A stretch of 57,257 nt of DNA, taken from NCBI GenBank assembly GCA_024401335.1, contig JAKSLH010000019.1:1-57257 (forward strand). The letters are read 5' to 3'. Within the stretch, counting starts at the first letter, position 1. The number at the start of each line of letters is the position of its first letter. Below, piece after piece: positions 44,033 to 53,270 of the stretch. Source of the stretch: Bacteroidales bacterium (lineage in GTDB: Bacteria; Bacteroidota; Bacteroidia; Bacteroidales; Marinilabiliaceae). Below the pieces are notes generated by a model. The model saw nothing but the letters and a program-made list of their open reading frames with translations. It did no database searches and was not told the DNA's origin. The translations under genes were made by a program, and so were the position numbers.

Positions 44033-45568
44033 TTACTTAGCGTAGCTTACAGCACGTGTCTCACGGATAACTGTAATCTTAACCTGACCAGGATAAGTCA
44101 TCTCAGTCTGGATCTTACGTGCAAGATCAGCAGAGATTGTCTCAGCCTCCTTATCAGAAATCTTTTCGCTACCGACTATCACGCGGAGTTCACGACCAGC
44201 CTGGATAGCGTAGGTCTTGATAACACCTGGATAGGACATTGCCATATTCTCGAGGTCATTGAGACGCTTAATATAAGCCTCGATGATTTCACGACGTGCA
44301 CCTGGGCGAGCGCCGGAAATAGCATCACAAACCTGAACGATAGGAGCGATAAGAGTTGACATTTCGACCTCGTCGTGGTGAGCACCGATAGCGTTGCAAA
44401 TCTCGGGCTTCTCCTTATATTTCTCAGCGAGTTTCATACCAAGTATTGCGTGTGGCAATTCTGGATCCTCATCAGACACCTTACCGATATCGTGGAGAAG
44501 GCCAGCGCGCTTAGCTTTCTTAGTGTTAAGACCGAGTTCAGAAGCCATAACAGCACAGAGATTAGCAGTTTCACGAGCATGCTGAAGAAGGTTCTGACCA
44601 TAAGAAGAACGGTACTTCATCTTACCGATGAGCTTAATAAGTTCAGGGTTAAGTCCATGAATACCAAGGTCGATTGTTGTACGCTTACCAGTCTCGACAA
44701 CCTCTTCCTCAACCTGCTTACGAACCTTATTAACCACTTCCTCGATACGAGCTGGGTGGATACGGCCGTCGGTCACGAGCTGATGGAGAGCGAGACGAGC
44801 GATTTCGCGGCGCATAGGGTCGAATGCAGAGAGGACGATAGCCTCTGGAGTATCATCGACGATGATTTCGACACCTGTTGCAGCCTCAAGAGCGCGAATA
44901 TTACGACCTTCACGACCGATAACGCGGCCCTTGATCTCATCATTATCGATATGGAAAATCGTAACAGAGTTCTCGATAGCAGTTTCTGTAGCTACACGCT
45001 GAATAGTCTGAAGAACGATCTTCTTAGCCTCCTTATTGGCATTGATCTTAGCCTCGTCCATGATGTCGTTTATGTAAGACATAGCGTCGGTACGAGCCTC
45101 AGCCTTCATGCTTTCGATGAGAGTCTCCTTAGCCTCCTGGCCGCTCATGCCAGAGATAGCTTCGAGCTTTTCGATTTGCTGCTTATGGATCTTATCAATC
45201 TCTTCGTTCTTACGATCAACAACTTCCTGCTGAACGGAAAGTTTCTGCTGAACAGCTTCAAGTTCCTTCTGACGACGCTGAACATTCTCCATCTGACGAC
45301 CGAGGTCAGACTCCTTCTGTCTGATCTTATTTTCAGCTGCTGCAACCTTAGAATTACGTGCATTAACCTCCTTTTCGTGTTCAGCCTTGAGTTGGAGGAA
45401 TCGTTCCTTAGCCTGAAGCATCTTATCTTTCTTGATCACTTCAGCCTCATTTTCAGCTTCTTTGATTATCTGGGCGCTTTTGCTCTTCAAGGCTGTGTTC
45501 ATGAGGATCCAGGTTAGGAGACCTCCGGCCACAAGACCTATAGCACCACCAATTAAGATTTCTATCAT
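44033..45568 (-). CDS. rny: Ribonuclease Y
   Basis: 511 residues: N-terminal membrane anchor ([20 protein letters not shown]), a long coiled coil to about 200, a KH domain with GxxG in [17 protein letters not shown], and an HD domain with LLHDIGKV and [14 protein letters not shown]. This is the membrane-bound endoribonuclease that starts mRNA decay. It lies 98 bases downstream of zapA in the same direction; that gap shows only short inverted repeats. Confidence 0.96.
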   Translation of the reverse strand: MIEILIGGAIGLVAGGLLTWILMNTALKSKSAQIIKEAENEAEVIKKDKMLQAKERFLQLKAEHEKEVNARNSKVAAAENKIRQKESDLGRQMENVQRRQKELEAVQQKLSVQQEVVDRKNEEIDKIHKQQIEKLEAISGMSGQEAKETLIESMKAEARTDAMSYINDIMDEAKINANKEAKKIVLQTIQRVATETAIENSVTIFHIDNDEIKGRVIGREGRNIRALEAATGVEIIVDDTPEAIVLSAFDPMRREIARLALHQLVTDGRIHPARIEEVVNKVRKQVEEEVVETGKRTTIDLGIHGLNPELIKLIGKMKYRSSYGQNLLQHARETANLCAVMASELGLNTKKAKRAGLLHDIGKVSDEDPELPHAILGMKLAEKYKEKPEICNAIGAHHDEVEMSTLIAPIVQVCDAISGARPGARREIIEAYIKRLNDLENMAMSYPGVIKTYAIQAGRELRVIVGSEKISDKEAETISADLARKIQTEMTYPGQVKITVIRETRAVSYAK

Positions 45569-45666
45569 TTCCTATTTCCAGTTACTAAATTAATATATAA
45601 AACCAGCACACACCAGCTGGATATCTACAAATTAACTAGAGCAATTGGCTAGTGGGAAACACAAAC

Positions 45667-45960
45667 TTATTCAGAGAGGATAACGTCAAGTTCATCATTA
45701 AGGCGTTCTATCTGCGACACCAATGGACTTTCACTTTTATCGCGCTTCCCTAGCTGTGCATCGGAAGCGAACTCGACGGCTATTAAAGACAATATATCAG
45801 TCAAATCCTTGCGGGGCATACGGCTTTTGAATATTTCAGCCCTCTGGCTGACACTCTTGGCAGCTGCACGAACTACCTCTTCCTGTTCAGGAAGAACGGT
45901 AAACTGGAACTTACGTCCACAAACCTCTATAGTTATCGGCAAACGATCACCGCTGGTCAT
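45667..45960 (-). CDS. zapA: Cell division protein ZapA
   Basis: 97 residues: an N-terminal beta domain (PITIEVCGRKFQFTVLPEQEE), then helices (VVRAAAKSVSQRAEIFKSR, DILSLIAVEFASDAQLGK) and a coiled-coil end (IERLNDELDVIL). ZapA tetramers cross-link FtsZ protofilaments at midcell. It follows the coiled-coil gene after 18 bases; the same neighbourhood with rny is common in Bacteroidales. Confidence 0.88.
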   Translation of the reverse strand: MTSGDRLPITIEVCGRKFQFTVLPEQEEVVRAAAKSVSQRAEIFKSRMPRKDLTDILSLIAVEFASDAQLGKRDKSESPLVSQIERLNDELDVILSE

Positions 45961-45978
45961 ACTGTTTTCTATCTCTCA

Positions 45979-46269
45979 CTAATTAAGCAGTGCTAAGCAC
46001 TTGTCAATTTCTCGCACAAGCTGATCAATGCGACGTTTAGCATCTGTATTATCTTTTCCCCTTGTGCTGACCGCCATAGAGAGACGATAGATTTCAAAAC
46101 GTGCCTTTAGATCAGAATAATCAGTAGCCACTTGCCTATTTTCTTCTTGAAGACGCTGATTTTCAGCCTCAAGATCGGCAACCTTCTGCTTCAGGCTCTT
46201 ATATCGAGTTGCAAGTTCAGCAACCTTGCCTGAAACCTCTTGTGCTAATTCTACTGAATTCTTTTTCAC
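45979..46269 (-). CDS. Small coiled-coil protein upstream of zapA (ZapB-like)
   Basis: 96 residues, nearly all heptad pattern: VAELATRYKSLKQKVADLEA, then ENQRLQEENRQVATDYSDLK and a basic patch, ending in RIDQLVREIDKCLALL. Position and shape suggest a division-linked partner of ZapA, comparable with ZapB, but this is inferred from the neighbourhood. It is the first gene of the zapA-rny unit. Confidence 0.75.
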   Translation of the reverse strand: MKKNSVELAQEVSGKVAELATRYKSLKQKVADLEAENQRLQEENRQVATDYSDLKARFEIYRLSMAVSTRGKDNTDAKRRIDQLVREIDKCLALLN

Positions 46270-46289
46270 CTAAACCAACTTATGCTTTA

Positions 46290-46297
46290 CAAAGTTA
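46290..46297 (-). promoter_or_regulatory. TAnnTTTG box of the zapA-rny unit
   Basis: On the minus strand TAACTTTG lies 21 bases ahead of the ATG at 46269. The -33 region has TTTCG, a weak match, at the right spacing. Confidence 0.45.
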
Positions 46298-46639
46298 ACT
46301 TTATTTTTTAAGAATACGAAACACTTTGCCCACATTTTTTATCACCAATACCGTCTATCAGCATTTAAACCAACTTTTTACCTACAAATGCAGTCATAAA
46401 TGAGCTTATGAATCGCACATTATATAGATGAACATAACATCAATATCGAACAATATAAACAGTGTAAAAGTGCCGATTAAACAGTCACAAAATCAAGATA
46501 TAAGCATTATAACGAAACAAAAACGGCACAATAAGTGTATAAAAAACAAGAAAGGCTAAAAATCAAGGCCCATTAGTAACCTGCATCAATCTATTATTAC
46601 CGGATTATGCATTATGACTCACATTCGATAGACAAGGTT
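46298..46639. other. AT-rich divergent gap upstream of the second LRR gene
   Basis: About 340 bases between divergent genes. I see no gene, hairpin terminator or clear TAnnTTTG box for the rightward LRR gene. Short runs of A and a few imperfect repeats are the only structure. Confidence 0.5.
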
Positions 46640-48148
46640 ATGAAAAGATTTGTATTTATATTATCATTCTTGGCATGCTTCATAAACAGCCGTGCCGACA
46701 TCAAGATAGACGAAGTAAACTTCCCTGACGAGACGTTCAGGAAATACATTGCCAAAAGCTTCGACAGGAACAAGAACGGCATGCTCTCGAAGGACGAGAC
46801 AGACAAGGTAAAGAAGATCGTCCTCAAGAAGAAAGGTGTGACCTCGATGAAGGGCATAGAATACTTCCCTGCCCTAAAGACACTAGACTGCCGAAACAAC
46901 AAGTTGACCCAGCTTGACGTTACACAGAACATCAATCTGACACAGTTATATTGCAGTGAAAACGAGTTGACAGAGCTTGACCTCAGCCAGAACACAGCGT
47001 TGACACAGCTTGACTGCAACTACAACCAGATTATGGAGCTAGACATGAGCAACAACCTTGAGTTGAAAAAGCTAGACTGCAACAACAACCTTCTCTTCAA
47101 GCTCAACTTGACAAGAAACACAGCCTTAAAGGAGCTCGACTGCTACGAGAATTCGCTATCGGAGCTAGACATAACTCAAAACGTAGCGCTCACTAAGCTT
47201 TATTGCCGCAACAACCAGCTCAAGTCGCTCGATGTGTCACAAAACAAGCAGCTCACAAAGTTGTTCTGCTATTTCAACCAGATAGCATCATTGGATTTGA
47301 GTCAGAATGTTGCGCTCACAGAATTATGGTGCAACTTCAACAAGCTCAAGGCGCTTGACGTAAGCAACAACACAGGATTGACACAGATCTATTGCAGCTG
47401 GAATCAGATAGAGAGTCTGGACGTAACCAAGAACCTCGCCTTGCAGACACTTGACTGCTGCCGCAATCAGATCACAGAACTTGACGTTACACAGAACAAG
47501 TCGCTTGTAGAGCTTGAGTGTTCAAGCAACAAGCTCAGCGCACTTGATGTCACACAGAACAAGTCGCTCAAGGAGCTGTCGTGCAGCAACAATCCGCTTA
47601 CGATATTGAACGTAACGAAAAACCTAGTGCTCAATAAGCTAGAGTGTTCGAACAACATGCTCTCGGAACTCAACATCGAACAGAACAGCATGCTAGTCAA
47701 GCTGTCTTGCCACAACAACCAACTAAAGGAGCTCAACGTGAGCAACAACACATCGCTCAAGGAGATTGACTGCTATGACAACAAGATTGACCATCTTGAC
47801 TTGACAAAGAACATAGCGCTAGAGCGACTTGAATGTCAGAAAAACATGCTTACAAGACTTGACTTGAGCAAGAACACAAGACTAGCCAAATTGTTCTGCT
47901 ATGACAACAGTCTCACAATGCTCAAATATCCGAACTGCGAGAAAGACTCGAAGGACATGGGTGAAGTAGCCAAAGCCGGCTTCAGCATCAAAGACATCGA
48001 GCATGACAAGATAACATGTGTAAGCGGAGGCCAGTTTAAGGACGGCAAGTTCGTACCAGAGAACGCATCGACAACAAAGATGGAGTATTACTATGCGACC
48101 GGTTATGGCACGAGAAAGGTTACTCTTAACTTCAAGGTTAAAGGATAA
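46640..48148 (+). CDS. Secreted cysteine-ladder LRR protein with an EF-hand-like loop
   Basis: 502 residues from the ATG at 46640, which starts a signal peptide (MKRFVFILSFLACFINSRA); the ATG at 46607 would put 11 extra residues before it. The cap IDEVNFPDETFRKYIAKSF is close to that of the protein at 5233. It is followed by DRNKNGMLSKDE (about residues 43-54), which has the D-x-N-x-N-G spacing of a calcium-binding EF-hand or dockerin loop. Then come 17 very regular 21-residue repeats such as LTQLYCSENELTELDLSQN, each with Cys at the same position. The last 80 residues (VSGGQFKDGKFVP, YYYATGYGTRKVTLNF) form a beta-rich end. Its regularity suggests recent repeat expansion. Surface ligand binding is likely; the partner is unknown. 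Confidence 0.85.
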   Translation: MKRFVFILSFLACFINSRADIKIDEVNFPDETFRKYIAKSFDRNKNGMLSKDETDKVKKIVLKKKGVTSMKGIEYFPALKTLDCRNNKLTQLDVTQNINLTQLYCSENELTELDLSQNTALTQLDCNYNQIMELDMSNNLELKKLDCNNNLLFKLNLTRNTALKELDCYENSLSELDITQNVALTKLYCRNNQLKSLDVSQNKQLTKLFCYFNQIASLDLSQNVALTELWCNFNKLKALDVSNNTGLTQIYCSWNQIESLDVTKNLALQTLDCCRNQITELDVTQNKSLVELECSSNKLSALDVTQNKSLKELSCSNNPLTILNVTKNLVLNKLECSNNMLSELNIEQNSMLVKLSCHNNQLKELNVSNNTSLKEIDCYDNKIDHLDLTKNIALERLECQKNMLTRLDLSKNTRLAKLFCYDNSLTMLKYPNCEKDSKDMGEVAKAGFSIKDIEHDKITCVSGGQFKDGKFVPENASTTKMEYYYATGYGTRKVTLNFKVKG

Positions 48149-48172
48149 TATGTAATAGACAACAACAATATG

Positions 48173-48215
48173 AACGCCAGCCTCAGAACAACAGGGGGCT
48201 GGCGTTTATCTTTTG
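48173..48215 (+). terminator. Intrinsic terminator after the second LRR gene
   Basis: Arms AACGCCAGCC (48173-48182) and GGCTGGCGTT (48197-48206), then a T-rich tail; it may also serve the convergent VanZ-like gene. Confidence 0.85.
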
Positions 48216-48228
48216 TTGTAATAGCTAT

Positions 48229-48624
48229 CTAAAGCGTATTATTTTTCTTGACAACATGTCGGACTACAGGCAAAGCGGCAGCACACCCCAACAATGCGCC
48301 GACAGAATTAGCCATGAAATCAAGCCAATCACCTGAACGGATGCCAAAGGTAAGATATGCCTGAGCCAACTCAACCAACCCTCCCATAACAACAGGAAGG
48401 AGCAGTCCACCAATCAGCAGTCTAGGCCAAACGACAGTTTTATTACGGCGAGCATATTCAAACATTATCACAAAAACGAGAGCACCGTACATAAAGAGAT
48501 GAGCCCATTTGTCGATAAGAGTAACATCATCGAGAGGTGTCTCTGGAACAGGGATCATGCACAGAACCCATATTGCCAACACGATAAGACAGCTAAGAGG
48601 CTGTTGTTTTACATATCTGATCAT
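48229..48624 (-). CDS. VanZ-like membrane protein
   Basis: 131 residues from the ATG at 48622-48624 (MIRYVKQQPLSCLIVLAIWV); a longer frame adds 15 residues that do not fit. Four membrane segments, with the family features DKWAHLFMYGALVF and the ELAQAYLTFGIRSGDWLDFMANSVGA region (G-R-x-x-D/E-x-x-D). VanZ relatives raise teicoplanin resistance in enterococci, but in Bacteroidetes the role is unknown. Monocistronic. Confidence 0.85.
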   Translation of the reverse strand: MIRYVKQQPLSCLIVLAIWVLCMIPVPETPLDDVTLIDKWAHLFMYGALVFVIMFEYARRNKTVVWPRLLIGGLLLPVVMGGLVELAQAYLTFGIRSGDWLDFMANSVGALLGCAAALPVVRHVVKKNNTL

Positions 48625-48761
48625 ACGAGTCGATTTTTTCTCCAAAAATAATAAATATTCAGCAGACAATTCTTTACATCAAGCGAAAAACAAGGAACAG
48701 GATTGGACAGTCAACGAAAAGGATCCTTTTACTTACAAAAAGTAAATTCGACATGGCATTC

Positions 48762-48827
48762 TTATCCTCTCGTTATCCTCTCGTTATCCTCTCGTTATCC
48801 TCTCGCTATCCTCTCGCTATCCCAGCG
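48762..48827 (+). repeat. 11-bp tandem repeat, TTATCCTCTCG
   Basis: Four exact copies of TTATCCTCTCG (48762-48805), one CTATCCTCTCG (48806-48816) and a decayed copy (48817-48827) sit in the gap between the divergent VanZ-like and SUI1-family genes. Strand asymmetry is strong: pyrimidine-rich on the plus strand. The other parts of the 48625-48968 gap hold no supported gene; the open frames over the repeat are by-products of its 11-base period. Confidence 0.85.
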
Positions 48828-48941
48828 CCACCCTATCGGGAAGCGATTGAAAGCCAAGGATGCGCGAAGAAGTTACGGATTGTAAGATGCATAACCACCG
48901 AAACAGATTACAATATCATTAGTTATTATTGGGATAATTTA

Positions 48942-48949
48942 TAAATTTG
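48942..48949 (+). promoter_or_regulatory. TAnnTTTG box for the SUI1-rarA operon
   Basis: TAAATTTG lies 20 bases ahead of the ATG at 48969. Confidence 0.45.
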
Positions 48950-48968
48950 CGGAAAACATTCAAGCGAG

Positions 48969-49316
48969 ATGAATTTCGAGAACTGGAAACATAGAGAAGG
49001 CGTTGTCTATTCGACGGCGAGTGACTTTGAATATAGCAATGGTGAAGAAGAGGTGGTAGAAGACATACCGCCTCAGCAGCAGAACCTCAAGGTGCAGCTA
49101 GACAAGAAGCAGCGTGCGGGTAAGGCTGTGACCCTTGTCACAGGATTTATTGGCACAGAAGAGACACTCAAAGCCCTTGGCAAGAAACTGAAAACCGCAT
49201 GCGGTGTCGGAGGGTCGGTAAAAGACGGCGAGATACTAATACAAGGTGATTTCAGAGAGAAAGTCATGGCCATGCTCATAAAAGATGGCTACAAAGTGAA
49301 ACGCGTAGGAGGATAG
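48969..49316 (+). CDS. SUI1/eIF1-family translation factor (YciH-like)
   Basis: 115 residues: a variable acidic N-terminus and the SUI1 domain [44 protein letters not shown] (residues about 52-96), ending GYKVKRVGG. Bacterial relatives bind the 30S subunit and affect start-codon choice. One base separates its stop from the rarA ATG, so translation is coupled. Confidence 0.9.
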   Translation: MNFENWKHREGVVYSTASDFEYSNGEEEVVEDIPPQQQNLKVQLDKKQRAGKAVTLVTGFIGTEETLKALGKKLKTACGVGGSVKDGEILIQGDFREKVMAMLIKDGYKVKRVGG

Positions 49317-49317
49317 C

Positions 49318-50595
49318 ATGGAGCCACTAGCAGAAAGGATGAGGCCCAAAAGCCTCGATGAATATGCCGGCCAGAGGCATCTGGTAGGTGAAGGCGCTAT
49401 CTTGAGAAGGATGATAGACAGCGGCAACATGTCGTCGATTATCCTATGGGGCCCTCCAGGTGTAGGGAAGACTACACTCGCGAAAATAATCTCAAACCAA
49501 CTCCAGCGACCATTCTACACACTTTCTGCCATCAGTTCAGGAGTCAAGGAAGTGCGTGAAGTCATAGACAAAGCCAAAGGCAGTCGCTTCTTCAACACCC
49601 AGTCGGCCATCCTTTTCATCGATGAGATACACCGCTTCAGCAAGTCACAACAGGACAGTCTGTTAGCAGCCGTAGAGGAAGGCATTGTGACACTCATTGG
49701 AGCCACGACGGAGAACCCATCATTCGAAGTCATTTCACCGTTGCTCTCACGTTGTCAGGTCTATGTCTTGAAATCGCTTGAGCATGAAGACCTCATGACT
49801 CTAGTAAACAGAGTGATAACGACAGATGATGAGTTCAAGAAACTCAACATAAAGGTCACAGAAGAGGCAGCGCTAGTAAGATATTCAGGAGGTGACGCAC
49901 GCAAGTTGCTAAACATCATAGAGCTAGTGGTCAACTCGCAAAGAGACCAGGAAGAGATAATCATTGATGACAAGCACGTAGTGGACAACCTGCAGCAGAG
50001 TCCGGCGATGTATGACAAGCAAGGAGAGATGCACTACGACATCGTATCGGCCTTCATCAAGTCGATCAGAGGTTCAGACCCAGACGCAGCAGTCTATTGG
50101 TTAGCACGTATGATAGAGGGAGGTGAAGACCCTAAATTCATAGCAAGAAGACTTGTCATTTCAGCATCGGAAGACATAGGGCTAGCCAACCCTAACGCCT
50201 TGCTGATAGCCAACCAGGCTTTTGATGCGGTGAACAAGATCGGCTGGCCAGAAGGACGTATTCCACTCGCGGAAGCAGCCATATATCTTGCGACATCTCC
50301 TAAGAGCAATTCAGCATATAAAGCTATAAATGAAGCTATTGCCTTTGTAAAAGAGACGGGGAACCTACCTGTACCACTACATTTGCGCAATGCACCTACG
50401 CAACTGATGGAGAAACTCAACTACGGACGCGAATACAAGTATGCGCATGACTACCCTGGTCATTTCGTAGTTCAGCAATATCTTCCAGATGCCATTGCCA
50501 ACAAACGCTTTTACCATGCGCAAGAGAATGCGGCCGAACAACGTTCGGATGAGCTGCAGAAGGCGAGATGGGGAGAGAGGGGGAATTACAATTGA
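49318..50595 (+). CDS. rarA: Replication-associated recombination protein A (RarA/MgsA)
   Basis: 425 residues, AAA+ ATPase with Walker A GPPGVGKTTLA (45-55), Walker B AILFIDEIHRFSKSQQD, sensor ATTENPSFEV, and the C-terminal tetramerisation region (YWLARMIEGGEDPKFIARRL, ASEDIGLANP). It acts at stalled forks together with SSB. The last residues (WGERGNYN) are slightly variable. Operon with the SUI1-family gene. Confidence 0.95.
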   Translation: MEPLAERMRPKSLDEYAGQRHLVGEGAILRRMIDSGNMSSIILWGPPGVGKTTLAKIISNQLQRPFYTLSAISSGVKEVREVIDKAKGSRFFNTQSAILFIDEIHRFSKSQQDSLLAAVEEGIVTLIGATTENPSFEVISPLLSRCQVYVLKSLEHEDLMTLVNRVITTDDEFKKLNIKVTEEAALVRYSGGDARKLLNIIELVVNSQRDQEEIIIDDKHVVDNLQQSPAMYDKQGEMHYDIVSAFIKSIRGSDPDAAVYWLARMIEGGEDPKFIARRLVISASEDIGLANPNALLIANQAFDAVNKIGWPEGRIPLAEAAIYLATSPKSNSAYKAINEAIAFVKETGNLPVPLHLRNAPTQLMEKLNYGREYKYAHDYPGHFVVQQYLPDAIANKRFYHAQENAAEQRSDELQKARWGERGNYN

Positions 50596-50604
50596 CAATT
50601 ATGA

Positions 50605-50624
50605 GCGGAGCTCATCAGCTGCGC
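50605..50624 (+). other. Small hairpin between rarA and kdsA
   Basis: GCGGAGCT (50605-50612) and AGCTGCGC (50617-50624) pair with one mismatch around CATC, without a T run, next to AATTGACAATT. It is not a terminator; it could be a dispersed intergenic element. Confidence 0.35.
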
Positions 50625-50660
50625 GGCCACAATTAAGAAATATAATTTAAACAATATAAT

Positions 50661-51488
50661 ATGAACAATATAGTAAGTACAATACCACAGATAAAGAATA
50701 CGGATAGCGGGAACTTTTTTGTTTTTGCGGGGCCATGTGTCATTGAGGGAGAAGAGATGGCGCTTCGCATTGCGGAACATCTCACGAAGGTGACAGACCG
50801 TCTCAAGATACCATTTGTATTCAAAGGTTCATACCGCAAGGCAAACCGCTCACGTATCGACTCGTTCAGTGGCATAGGAGACGAGAAAGCGCTCAAGATA
50901 CTCAAGAAAGTAAGCGACACATTCGGTGTACCAACAGTGACAGACTTCCACTGCGCCGAAGAGGCAGCCATGGCAGCAGAATATGTAGATGTGCTTCAGG
51001 TTCCAGCATTCCTCTGTCGTCAGACCGACATACTCGTAGCAGCGGCGAAGACCGGGAAGGTAGTCAACATCAAGAAGGGCCAGTTCCTTGCTCCAGAAGC
51101 CATGGAACATGCAGTAAAGAAAGTGAAAGACTCAGGCAATGACAAAGTGATAATAACCGACCGCGGCACCATGTTCGGCTACTACGACCTCATTGTCGAT
51201 TACAGAGGCATACCAGTGATGCAGCAGCAAGCGCCTGTAGTGCTCGACATAACCCATTCGCTTCAGCAGCCAAACCAGGCGTCGGGAGTAACAGGAGGCA
51301 AGCCAGCCCTTATTGAGACCGTTGCACGAGCAGGTGTTTCAGTAGGCGTTGACGGACTATTCCTCGAGACACACTTCGACCCAAGAAACGCAAAGTCGGA
51401 TGGTGCGAACATGTTGGACCTCACACTCTTCGAAGGACTAATGGAACGCCTGACAGCTATAAAGCAGACAATCAACAACTTTAAATAG
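50661..51488 (+). CDS. kdsA: 3-deoxy-8-phosphooctulonate synthase (KDO-8-P synthase)
   Basis: 275 residues with the DAHP/KDO8P synthase barrel: FFVFAGPCVIEGEEMALRIA, FKGSYRKANRSRIDSFSG, VPTVTDFHCAEEA, LCRQTDILVAAAKTGKVVNI, ITDRGTMFGYYDL and FLETHFDPRNAKSDG. It condenses PEP with arabinose-5-phosphate to make KDO for lipid A/LPS core, so the organism is Gram-negative. The TlpA-like gene follows after 8 bases. Confidence 0.97.
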   Translation: MNNIVSTIPQIKNTDSGNFFVFAGPCVIEGEEMALRIAEHLTKVTDRLKIPFVFKGSYRKANRSRIDSFSGIGDEKALKILKKVSDTFGVPTVTDFHCAEEAAMAAEYVDVLQVPAFLCRQTDILVAAAKTGKVVNIKKGQFLAPEAMEHAVKKVKDSGNDKVIITDRGTMFGYYDLIVDYRGIPVMQQQAPVVLDITHSLQQPNQASGVTGGKPALIETVARAGVSVGVDGLFLETHFDPRNAKSDGANMLDLTLFEGLMERLTAIKQTINNFK

Positions 51489-51496
51489 ACAACAGA

Positions 51497-52615
51497 ATGA
51501 TGAAGAGAAACCTTATCTATGTACTAGCAGCTATAGCGATGGCCAGCTGTCAGGACAAGCGCTTCAGCGTAAGCTGCACTATGCCTGAAGACGCCAACGT
51601 GGCAGACAGCACATGGTGCTACATCTGCTCGTATGAAAGTGGCACACGCGACAAAGCCTATACCGACTCAGCCCAAATGATTGGAGGCAAAGTGACAATC
51701 GAGGGAGAGATAGACGGCAGTGTATTGCGACGTTTTGAAGTAGGCTATAAGACACGCAACTATGCGAATTTCATCCTAGAAGCCGGTGATATCACAATTG
51801 ACATCGAGAAACGCACAAGCAAGGGCACCATACTCAATGACAAACTTGCAGATTTCCTAGCATGGGCAGAAGACACCGATGGGAAAGCGATGGCAGAATA
51901 TGAGAAGATACAGAAAGATGCATCGTTGAGCAGTGACGACAAGCAAGAGCAATCAGACCTTCTCTGGAGTGACTACAGCCGCACAACAATCGAATACGCC
52001 CACAACATAGTTGCAGAGAACAAAGGCAATGGCTTAGGACAGTATATATTTTGGCAAGGCATAGCATACAATGAATTCATAACACCAGAAAGATATAAGC
52101 AAGAGCTAAAGAGTGCAGGAGAGTTCATAGCAAACTACAAACCAGTAACCGCCATAACCAAACGTTTTGAAGCCCTTGAGCAGACACAGCCAGGAGCAGA
52201 CTATGTTGATTTCACCATTGAGCACGGCAATATAGACAACACATCGGTCAAACTATCAGACTATGTAGGCAAAGGCAAGATCATCCTTGTTGACATGTGG
52301 GCAAGCTGGTGCGGACCATGTCGCAGAGCAATGCCATACATCCGCAATGTATATGAGAAATATGCAGGTGACAAGTTTGATGTAGTAAGCATAGCCGTAT
52401 GGGATGAACGTCAGAGCAGCATTGAGGCGATACCACAACTTGGCATGACATGGAATCAGATAGTAGAAGCCGAAAGCATACCTACAGAGCTTTATGGAGT
52501 CAATGGCATACCACATCTCATGCTCATAGGAGCCGACGGGAAGATATTAGCCCGTGGACTCAGCGAGACAGCGCTCGAATTATGGGTAAGCAGTGAGATA
52601 AAAAAATTGGAATAA
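51497..52615 (+). CDS. TlpA-like thioredoxin-fold lipoprotein with DUF4369-like N-domain
   Basis: 372 residues with a lipobox-like MASC near residue 18, so exported and membrane-bound. Residues 22-130 resemble the DUF4369 beta domain (GGKVTIEGEIDGSVLRRFEV), then a helical linker. The thioredoxin domain starts near 235, with the redox motif WASWCGPCRRAMPYI and a cis-Pro in NGIPHLML. This is the common Bacteroidetes disulfide-handling lipoprotein; it may act in periplasmic oxidative folding or redox stress. A start three bases later is equally possible. It probably shares a transcript with kdsA. Confidence 0.88.
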   Translation: MMKRNLIYVLAAIAMASCQDKRFSVSCTMPEDANVADSTWCYICSYESGTRDKAYTDSAQMIGGKVTIEGEIDGSVLRRFEVGYKTRNYANFILEAGDITIDIEKRTSKGTILNDKLADFLAWAEDTDGKAMAEYEKIQKDASLSSDDKQEQSDLLWSDYSRTTIEYAHNIVAENKGNGLGQYIFWQGIAYNEFITPERYKQELKSAGEFIANYKPVTAITKRFEALEQTQPGADYVDFTIEHGNIDNTSVKLSDYVGKGKIILVDMWASWCGPCRRAMPYIRNVYEKYAGDKFDVVSIAVWDERQSSIEAIPQLGMTWNQIVEAESIPTELYGVNGIPHLMLIGADGKILARGLSETALELWVSSEIKKLE

Positions 52616-52709
52616 TAGGAAACATGCCATACATTTTTCCGTATTAGAATATACAGGCATTACAATGTGAATAAACAATGACATTTTCGTTCATTTTACA
52701 ACAGAAATG

Positions 52710-52741
52710 TTTGTTTATAAAGGAAACATTAATTATGTTTG
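52710..52741 (+). promoter_or_regulatory. Promoter of the DUF4332 gene
   Basis: TTTG (52710-52713), 20 bases, then TATGTTTG (52734-52741), a full consensus match 41 bases ahead of the ATG. Confidence 0.65.
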
Positions 52742-52782
52742 TAATACTAATTAAGGAAAATATAAACTAATTCACAATCACT

Positions 52783-53190
52783 ATGGCATACAAAGTAGAA
52801 CAGATTGAGGGCATCGGCGAAGTATACGCAGAGAAGCTCAAGGCAGCAGGCATCAAGACAACAGACGATCTTCTCGCGCAGTGTTCAAAACCATCAGGTC
52901 GCAAGAAAGTAGAAGAGGCGACAGGAATAAGCCACAAGCTCATTTTGAAATGGACAAATCATGCAGACCTGATGCGGATCAATGGAGTAGCAGGTCAGTT
53001 TGCAGAATTGCTTGAAGCAGCAGGTGTAGATACAATCAAGGAGTTCCGTCATCGTGTAGCAGCCAATCTTCACAAGAAGATGGTAGAGATCAACGAGCAG
53101 AAGAACCTCACAAACCGTGTACCAGCTGTTTCTGAAGTTCAGAAGATGATTGACCAGGCTAAAACAATGGAGCCAACCGTTGAGTATTAA
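52783..53190 (+). CDS. DUF4332 helix-hairpin-helix protein
   Basis: 135 residues with two tandem HhH-like units: KVEQIEGIGEVYAEKLKAAG (3-22) and HADLMRINGVAGQFAELLEAAGV (about 60-82), each followed by a helix. This fits DUF4332, thought to bind DNA or RNA without sequence preference. No catalytic residues. It has its own promoter and terminator. Confidence 0.88.
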   Translation: MAYKVEQIEGIGEVYAEKLKAAGIKTTDDLLAQCSKPSGRKKVEEATGISHKLILKWTNHADLMRINGVAGQFAELLEAAGVDTIKEFRHRVAANLHKKMVEINEQKNLTNRVPAVSEVQKMIDQAKTMEPTVEY

Positions 53191-53211
53191 ATCTGTAAAC
53201 GACTAAAATAG

Positions 53212-53250
53212 ACCGCAGTACGAGAAATTGTACTGCGGTTTTTGTTTTTG
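53212..53250 (+). terminator. Intrinsic terminator after the DUF4332 gene
   Basis: Perfect arms ACCGCAGTAC (53212-53221) and GTACTGCGGT (53230-53239), then TTTTGTTTTT. Confidence 0.92.
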
Positions 53251-53270
53251 GTTAAAAGTGGTTAAGGTGA

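Noticed and set aside
44375-45517. 380-codon open frame antisense to rny
   Set aside because: Lies wholly opposite a clear RNase Y gene; its length follows from the codon use of the long coiled coil, and it has no motif or promoter.
45569-45666. Gap between zapA and rny considered for 6S RNA
   Set aside because: Only 98 bases with small inverted repeats, too short for the usual 6S RNA and without its open-promoter-like bulge.
48762-48827. Tandem repeat considered as a CRISPR array
   Set aside because: The unit is only 11 bases, has no spacers and there are no cas genes.
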